Shown here one piece after another: positions 47,923-51,684 of a stretch of DNA of 51,684 bases. How positions within the stretch are numbered: the stretch's first letter is position 1; the number at the start of each line of letters is the position of its first letter. The position numbers were made by a program, and so were the translations under genes. The notes under the pieces are model-generated. The model was not told the DNA's origin and did not search any database. It saw only the letters and a program-made list of their open reading frames with translations. The DNA is from an uncultured Eubacteriales bacterium (lineage in GTDB: Bacteria; Bacillota; Clostridia; Oscillospirales; Oscillospiraceae): assembly GCA_900546415.1 (NCBI GenBank), contig URCY01000006.1, positions 1-51,684 on the forward strand. The letters run 5' to 3'.

Positions 47923-49035
47923 TTGGAAAAAGACTTTGATATAGAAATTCAAGATAGTCATGATGAAAACGAAGCTCATGTGCAGCTCCCTATGAATTTC
48001 CTCGCATTTGGGGAAATTGAGCCTGACGATGTTAAAGTGTATATCAAGCAGGATGTTTACCGGGCATTAGAAAAATATGCTTTGGCAGATGTCGAACACG
48101 AACGAGGAACAATCCTACTTGGAAATTACTGCGAAGATCTTGGCAAGGTACATGTTATAATCTCAAATTATATTGAAGCGAGATATACGGATGCCTCGGC
48201 ATCGACGCTGACTTTCACTCACGAAACATGGGACTATGTATATAAAGAACAAGGTGCAAAATATCCTGATAAAAAAATAGTCGGTTGGCAGCACACACAC
48301 CCAAGCTACGGTATCTTCCTTTCAAATTATGATTTGTTTATTCAAGAGAACTTTTTCAATCTTCCGTTTCAAGTGGCCTATGTGATTGACCCGATTCAGA
48401 AGATTCGCGGATTTTTTCAGTGGAAGAATGGGAAAATTGAGAAACTTAAGGGCTATTACATTTATGATGATGTGGGAAAATCTATAAAGATTGAACCCGA
48501 AAGAGAGACAACTCGCAAGCAGCCCACGCATCAAAGCGGAAAAGCATTACTAATTCTGTCTGCACTGGCAATTCTTATTGCTGGTATAAGTCTGGTCAGT
48601 ATGTTCAATATGCGTAGCTCGCTAATTGAGCAGAACCGCAAACTGGAAGATTCCATTCAAACACAGCAGCAAGAGATTGACGCTATTGGGCAAGGGCAAC
48701 TTTGCGATAATCAAGATGGAAACTCGTTCTCACCTAATGAACTGCTTGAAAAGATTGAATCGCAGCAGATTATCTTGGATAATCAGCAGAGAATTATCGA
48801 AGACCTTCAAGCCCAAATTGCTGAAATTCAGGCGGGTCAGACTTCATCCAGTGATTATATTGTCTACACCGTTAAAACAGGAGATACATTAGCGGGAATA
48901 TGCAAAAGCCTTGGTATCGAGTACCAGGCCAATCGAGAAACAATCTTAAGCTTAAACCACATTGCAAATGAAAATTTAATCTATACTGGACAGGTGTTAT
49001 TGTTTCCTAAAGACGCTGATGGTAATTTACGATAA
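47923..49035 (+). CDS. JAB/MPN deconjugase with membrane helix, coiled coil and extracellular LysM domain
   Basis: 370 residues from the TTG 8 bases after GAGGAGG (a TTG at 47917 is too close to it). JAMM motif: Glu60 (EHERGTILLG), His124-x-His126, Ser134, Asp137 in GWQHTHPSYGIFLSNYD, at the same positions as in the first JAB protein, so the two are paralogues. The membrane helix is at about 207-228, a Gln-rich coiled coil at about 231-305, and a LysM domain at about 313-362 (YTVKTGDTLAGICKSLGI ... ILSLNHI ... GQVLLFP). LysM binds N-acetylglucosamine polymers such as peptidoglycan. A cytoplasmic deconjugase tied to the wall suggests direct wall-to-modification signalling. It is the last gene of the operon. 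Confidence 0.92.
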   Translation: MEKDFDIEIQDSHDENEAHVQLPMNFLAFGEIEPDDVKVYIKQDVYRALEKYALADVEHERGTILLGNYCEDLGKVHVIISNYIEARYTDASASTLTFTHETWDYVYKEQGAKYPDKKIVGWQHTHPSYGIFLSNYDLFIQENFFNLPFQVAYVIDPIQKIRGFFQWKNGKIEKLKGYYIYDDVGKSIKIEPERETTRKQPTHQSGKALLILSALAILIAGISLVSMFNMRSSLIEQNRKLEDSIQTQQQEIDAIGQGQLCDNQDGNSFSPNELLEKIESQQIILDNQQRIIEDLQAQIAEIQAGQTSSSDYIVYTVKTGDTLAGICKSLGIEYQANRETILSLNHIANENLIYTGQVLLFPKDADGNLR

Positions 49036-49044
49036 TCAATTGTT

Positions 49045-49298
49045 TTAATTAGAATTTAGCATGAATCCACATAATTGAAAACCCCGGAACCATTCAACGC
49101 AAAAAAGGTTCCGGGATTTGTGTGCTAATGGCATATATAAAAGCACAAAGTAGTTGAAGAAACCTATCCAGCTGCGCCCTGTAATGCTCTTTATCGTATC
49201 AGAGGTCAAGGCGCAAATAGTATCGCAAAGCCGATCTACCGCCTTCTCCAAAGTAGCAAACACTTCATTACGGAAGCCCGTGATTCGAAGTTCTTTCT
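49045..49298 (-). pseudogene. IS630-family transposase C-terminal remnant
   Basis: On the minus strand the frame KELRITGFRNEVFATLEK... DRLCDTICALTSDTIKSI matches the pattern of the last ~50 residues of IS630-type transposases (a basic strand, 'vF.sl..av...l...l', 'i.si...wi'). The frame meets a stop exactly at the left edge of the IS5-like element (49301), so the 5' part was lost when that element inserted or by deletion. Only the tail is left, overlapping the JAB2 terminator region. Confidence 0.55.
49083..49119 (+). terminator. Terminator of the ubiquitin-like operon
   Basis: 9-bp perfect stem CCCGGAACC (49083-49091) with GGTTCCGGG (49107-49115), followed by ATTTG, 47 bp after the JAB2 stop. 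Confidence 0.75.
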
Positions 49299-49300
49299 AT

Positions 49301-50510
49301 GGAACCTTTGATTTAATCCGCACTACCAAAGAGCCCGGATATGGTATAATAACATCATCAAAACGATGGTGGTGCAGGCAATGAAGCAGGAAACATTTAC
49401 AGACATTGAGTACAGCTGCCGCAAGAAGAAAACGAAGCGAGAAGAGTTTCTGGAAATCATGGACGAAATCATTCCATGGGATGAGTGGGTCAGCGTCATC
49501 AGACCCTGCTATCCCATGGGAAAGCGCGGCCGTCCTCCCATGGACATTGAAAAGATGCTGCGGATGTATCTGCTACAGATCTGGTTCAACCTGTCCGATC
49601 CGGCTACCGAGGATGCGATCTACGACAGCTATGCCATGCGGAAATTCACGGGCATTGACTTCATGACGGAAGCAGTGCCGGACGAAACGACCCTGTGCAA
49701 ATTCCGCCATCTTCTGGAAGAAAACGGCCTGAACAAGCTGTTTTTTGACGCGATCAACCGGGTAATGGTGCAAACCGGGCACATGATGAAGGGCGGAACC
49801 ATCGTGGATGCAACAATCATCAACGCCCCCAGCTCCACCAAAAACGCGGAGAAGAAGCGCGACCCGGAAATGCACCAGACGAAAAAGGGCAATGAGTGGA
49901 AATTCGGGATGAAATGCCACATCGGTGTGGATGCAGGCAGCGGGCTGGTGCATACCCTGACGGTCACGGAGGCAAACACACATGACATCACGCAGGCAGC
50001 CGCGTTGATTGCGAAGACGATGAAGTGGTGTATGGGGATGCCGGGTATCTGGGAATCCAAAAGCGTCCCGAAATAGCCTGTTACGAGCATTTATCCAGCA
50101 TAGATTACCGCATGAACCGCCGCCCCGGAAAGCTGCCTCATGTATCTGACAACGCAATTGACTGGGAACGATATATTGAGAACCGCAAGTCTTCGGCGCA
50201 CTGTAAGGTGGAGCACGCGTTTCGAATTATTAAGCGCCAGTTTGGCTATAAAAAGACGGCGTATCGCGGGCTGAAGAAAAACGAGAATCGGCTGTACGCA
50301 ATGTTCGCCTGCGCCAACCTATACGTCCTCGCGATCGCCGGGCGAAAACTCTCTGCAACCTGATATAGAGGCAGTCTGCCCTTTTTCGGGAAATAGAGCA
50401 AAAAAGGAACGTTATAGTGGCTATTTTGCGCCCAAATCGCCTTAACGAAGCCCAAAAGCGGCTAATAGCCCGAATGGGGACAGAATTAACCCGATTTATT
50501 CAGAGATTCC
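49301..50510 (+). mobile_element. IS5-family insertion sequence, ~1.2 kb, transposase frameshifted
   Basis: The left end GGAACCTTTGATTTAATCCG and the inverted right end GGAATCTCTGAATAAATCGG agree at about 15 of 20 positions and enclose an IS5-group transposase. The right flank is TTAG, fitting the four-base YTAR target of IS5-type elements; the left flank CTAT does not match it, so no clean duplication remains. The ends also match the two ends of the 159-bp elements. The element lies between the ubiquitin-like operon and copy 5 of the repeat. Confidence 0.8.
49381..50363 (+). pseudogene. IS5-group DDE transposase, broken by one frameshift
   Basis: The first frame (ATG 49381 or 49366) encodes the IS5 N-terminal domain (CYPMGKRGRPPMDIEKMLRM, FNLSDPATEDAIYDSYAMRKF) and the first Asp of the DDE triad (GGTIVDATIINAPSS). 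After GCGAAG at about 50016 the sense continues in the -1 frame: DDEVVYGDAGYLGIQKR (second Asp), then SSAHCKVEHAFRIIKRQFGY (the Glu) to the stop at 50363. No slippery heptamer is visible, so a one-base deletion is likelier than programmed frameshifting. The upstream -10 is TGGTATAAT at 49339. Confidence 0.88.
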
Positions 50511-50514
50511 TTAG

Positions 50515-50673
50515 GGAACCTCTGAATAAATCGACTGCGGCGCTCAGCGGGTCTTTTGCCGCAACTGATCGGTTTGAAAATCTTGAAATACACAAAGGAT
50601 TCCTGCGATTTTCAAACCTCAATCTGGAACAAAACCCCTCGCTGACCGCTCTTGCAATTTAATCAGAGGTTCC
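50515..50673. repeat. 159-bp palindromic miniature element, copy 5 (right border of the island)
   Basis: GGAACCTCTGAATAAATCG to AATTTAATCAGAGGTTCC. It abuts the IS5-like element with a single TTAG between them (50511-50514); the right flank is CAAG. Same orientation as copy 4. Confidence 0.92.
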
Positions 50674-50686
50674 CAAGAAAAAAATT

Positions 50687-50830
50687 TTGATACCATATAT
50701 TTGCGCTGCGGCATTCCATGCACTTTGCATACCGCTTCTCTTGGCCTGCGGCTGGGGGCTCATACATGACGCATTATCTACCAATATCGACCAAGGATAC
50801 CTCTTTTTCAAAAACCTTTATACGCCATGA
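50687..50830 (+). CDS. Short membrane peptide, perhaps cut at its 5' end by the repeat
   Basis: From the TTG at 50687 the frame gives 47 residues with one hydrophobic segment (IPYICAAAFHALCIPLLLACGWG) and a polar end ...GYLFFKNLYTP. The frame is open back to the repeat edge, where it reads Lys-Lys-Lys-Ile, as a normal start of a signal or membrane segment would. The start is uncertain and there is no clear ribosome-binding site, so the copy 5 insertion may have removed it. It ends 12 bp before the next gene. Confidence 0.35.
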   Translation: MIPYICAAAFHALCIPLLLACGWGLIHDALSTNIDQGYLFFKNLYTP

Positions 50831-50842
50831 CGGAGGGAAAAC

Positions 50843-51529
50843 ATGAAAAAACGTTTGCTTATGATATGCCTGTTGCTCGTGATGGCGTTGGCGGTCGTTT
50901 TCGCATACGCGATTGTTCCGGAGCCGGTGAAGGTTGACAATGTCACGCCGGCAAACGAGCTGATCACGAAGGACTATTCCTTAGAACAAACCTACATGCT
51001 CGAAGCGGTTTTCGACGTCCGCGACGGCTTTGGCGACGTCCATGTTGAGGATCTGGCCGATGAGGTACACGTCAAGCTGGAGTGCAAGCGTCAGATCGCG
51101 CAGGATCGGTTTTATTACATTGTGCAAGGGAACAGACGCCGCTGCTATGTATTTACGGACGCGGAGGGTACGGTGCAAAACATCATCGGCGTAGATCGCA
51201 ACTTTCCGACGTTGGATGAAATTCGGGCGCTTGAGGACGATGCTGCTGCTTTTTATCCTTCTGCGGCTGCGCCGCTGTCGATGTGTCAGATTGATTCGCT
51301 GAATACGATCGCGTATATATGCTGCGAAAACGCAATGAATACCTACCTTTGCATACTTGCGGAGGACGGGGTCGTGATCGAGCAGCGCTTTCCCTTGTCA
51401 AGCGGAAAAGTACCGATCTACTATTATTACACCTATGAAGAATGGCCAGCCGCAGACGCCGCTTGGAAGACGGAGCATACTTCGTGGAGCTGTAAGTATA
51501 TGATCCTGCCGCTCGACTTGAAATGGTAA
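50843..51529 (+). CDS. Secreted or membrane-anchored protein of unknown function
   Basis: 228 residues from ATG (MKKRLLMICL) after GGAGGG. The N-terminal hydrophobic segment (about residues 4-24) acts as signal peptide or anchor. The rest is soluble with no family I recognise. Two parts alternate acidic and aromatic stretches (RFYYIVQGNRRRCYVF; IYYYYTYEEWPAAD). Base composition is intermediate, nearer the chromosome than the island. It may be paired with the short membrane peptide upstream. Confidence 0.7.
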   Translation: MKKRLLMICLLLVMALAVVFAYAIVPEPVKVDNVTPANELITKDYSLEQTYMLEAVFDVRDGFGDVHVEDLADEVHVKLECKRQIAQDRFYYIVQGNRRRCYVFTDAEGTVQNIIGVDRNFPTLDEIRALEDDAAAFYPSAAAPLSMCQIDSLNTIAYICCENAMNTYLCILAEDGVVIEQRFPLSSGKVPIYYYYTYEEWPAADAAWKTEHTSWSCKYMILPLDLKW

Positions 51530-51652
51530 AGGAGGCTCTGCCGGAAACATACTGCCCACATGGATAGAACGATAAACCCGGAATATATCAAGACGGTTTA
51601 CCTCCCGTTCGTGATGAACCTTAATAATTGCGCCGGGTGTGGAGGTGAGGCA

Positions 51653-51684
51653 GTGCGGCGGATCGCGGCATTTCCGCCGCACCC
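51653..51684 (+). CDS. Start of a gene running off the window (tentative)
   Basis: GGAGGTGA lies 4 bases before GTG at 51653, and the frame is open to the window end; the same frame is open from an ATG at 51560 that lacks a good ribosome-binding site. Only about 10 to 41 residues are visible, with no recognisable family. Confidence 0.3.
   Translation, partial: MRRIAAFPPH

Noticed and set aside
41691..49035. Type VII secretion locus (YukD-like protein plus FHA domain)
   Set aside because: There is no EssC/FtsK-type ATPase, no WXG100 substrate and no EssB; instead E1, E2, RING and JAMM motifs are all present.
49381..50363. Programmed -1 frameshifting in the IS5 transposase
   Set aside because: The frame change at about 50016 has no A-rich or other slippery heptamer and no clear downstream structure; a one-base deletion is simpler.
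1..51684. CRISPR array
   Set aside because: No regularly spaced short direct repeats with unique spacers; the repeats found are dispersed palindromes.

Overview
The window looks like chromosome of a GC-rich, Gram-positive, anaerobic Clostridia (Oscillospiraceae/Ruminococcaceae-like). Evidence for this: strong AGGAGG ribosome-binding sites, many TTG/GTG starts, near-consensus sigma-A promoters with 17-bp spacers, a PPi-type phosphofructokinase, a flavodiiron (oxygen-reducing) protein, YitT and YugP family proteins, a separate capsule-type tyrosine kinase plus co-polymerase pair, and the dnaX/ybaB/recR and prfA/ywlC neighbourhoods.

Layout. 1-7221, all minus strand: partial tRNA-Gly, a transglutaminase-like lipoprotein, a YitT membrane protein, a ParC-type topoisomerase subunit, flavodiiron protein FprA and PPi-phosphofructokinase. 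7254-12100: a polysaccharide co-polymerase/BY-kinase pair, a 32-residue Met/Cys/His-rich peptide behind a consensus promoter, a LysR regulator and an iron-type alcohol dehydrogenase. 12.1-12.8 kb: REP-like palindromic repeats. 12.9-25.2 kb: rpmB, then two housekeeping operons (mnmA - cyclophilin - topB - AlaX; rlmA-like, prfA - ywlC - coaE/M18 aminopeptidase as one open frame - zinc-ribbon membrane protein - membrane protein). 25.2-26.1 kb: a second repeat cluster. 26.2-34.6 kb: YugP peptidase, a lipoprotein, an M3 oligopeptidase, dnaX, an ECF transporter S component behind a structured leader, a DUF3842 protein, an acetyltransferase, ybaB and recR. 34.7-38.9 kb: a four-gene cell-surface O-acetylation cluster (SGNH lipoprotein, DUF4358, MBOAT, DHHW).

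The most interesting part is 39.4-49.1 kb, a visibly AT-rich island in this GC-rich chromosome. It encodes what appears to be a complete, mostly membrane-anchored ubiquitin-like conjugation system. Its parts, in order, are an ImmA/IrrE-type metallopeptidase, a RING-finger/BIG2 membrane protein, a YukD-like ubiquitin-like protein ending in Gly-Gly-Val-Leu, an E1-like (ThiF) enzyme, an E2 fold fused to six membrane helices and an FHA domain, a membrane trypsin-like protease, a JAB/JAMM deconjugase with membrane helix and coiled coil, a second RING protein, and a second JAB protein whose outer end is a LysM domain. The inferred topology places the conjugation chemistry on the cytoplasmic face and the BIG2, coiled-coil and LysM parts outside, so the system could couple cell-wall state to protein modification.

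The island is bordered by a 159-bp palindromic element on the left and, on the right, by an IS630-type transposase remnant, a frameshifted IS5-family element and another 159-bp element. Five full 159-bp copies and one half copy occur in the window. Their ends match the terminal repeats of the IS5-like element, so they are probably miniature elements mobilised by that family. 50.7-51.7 kb returns to ordinary chromosome with a small secreted protein.
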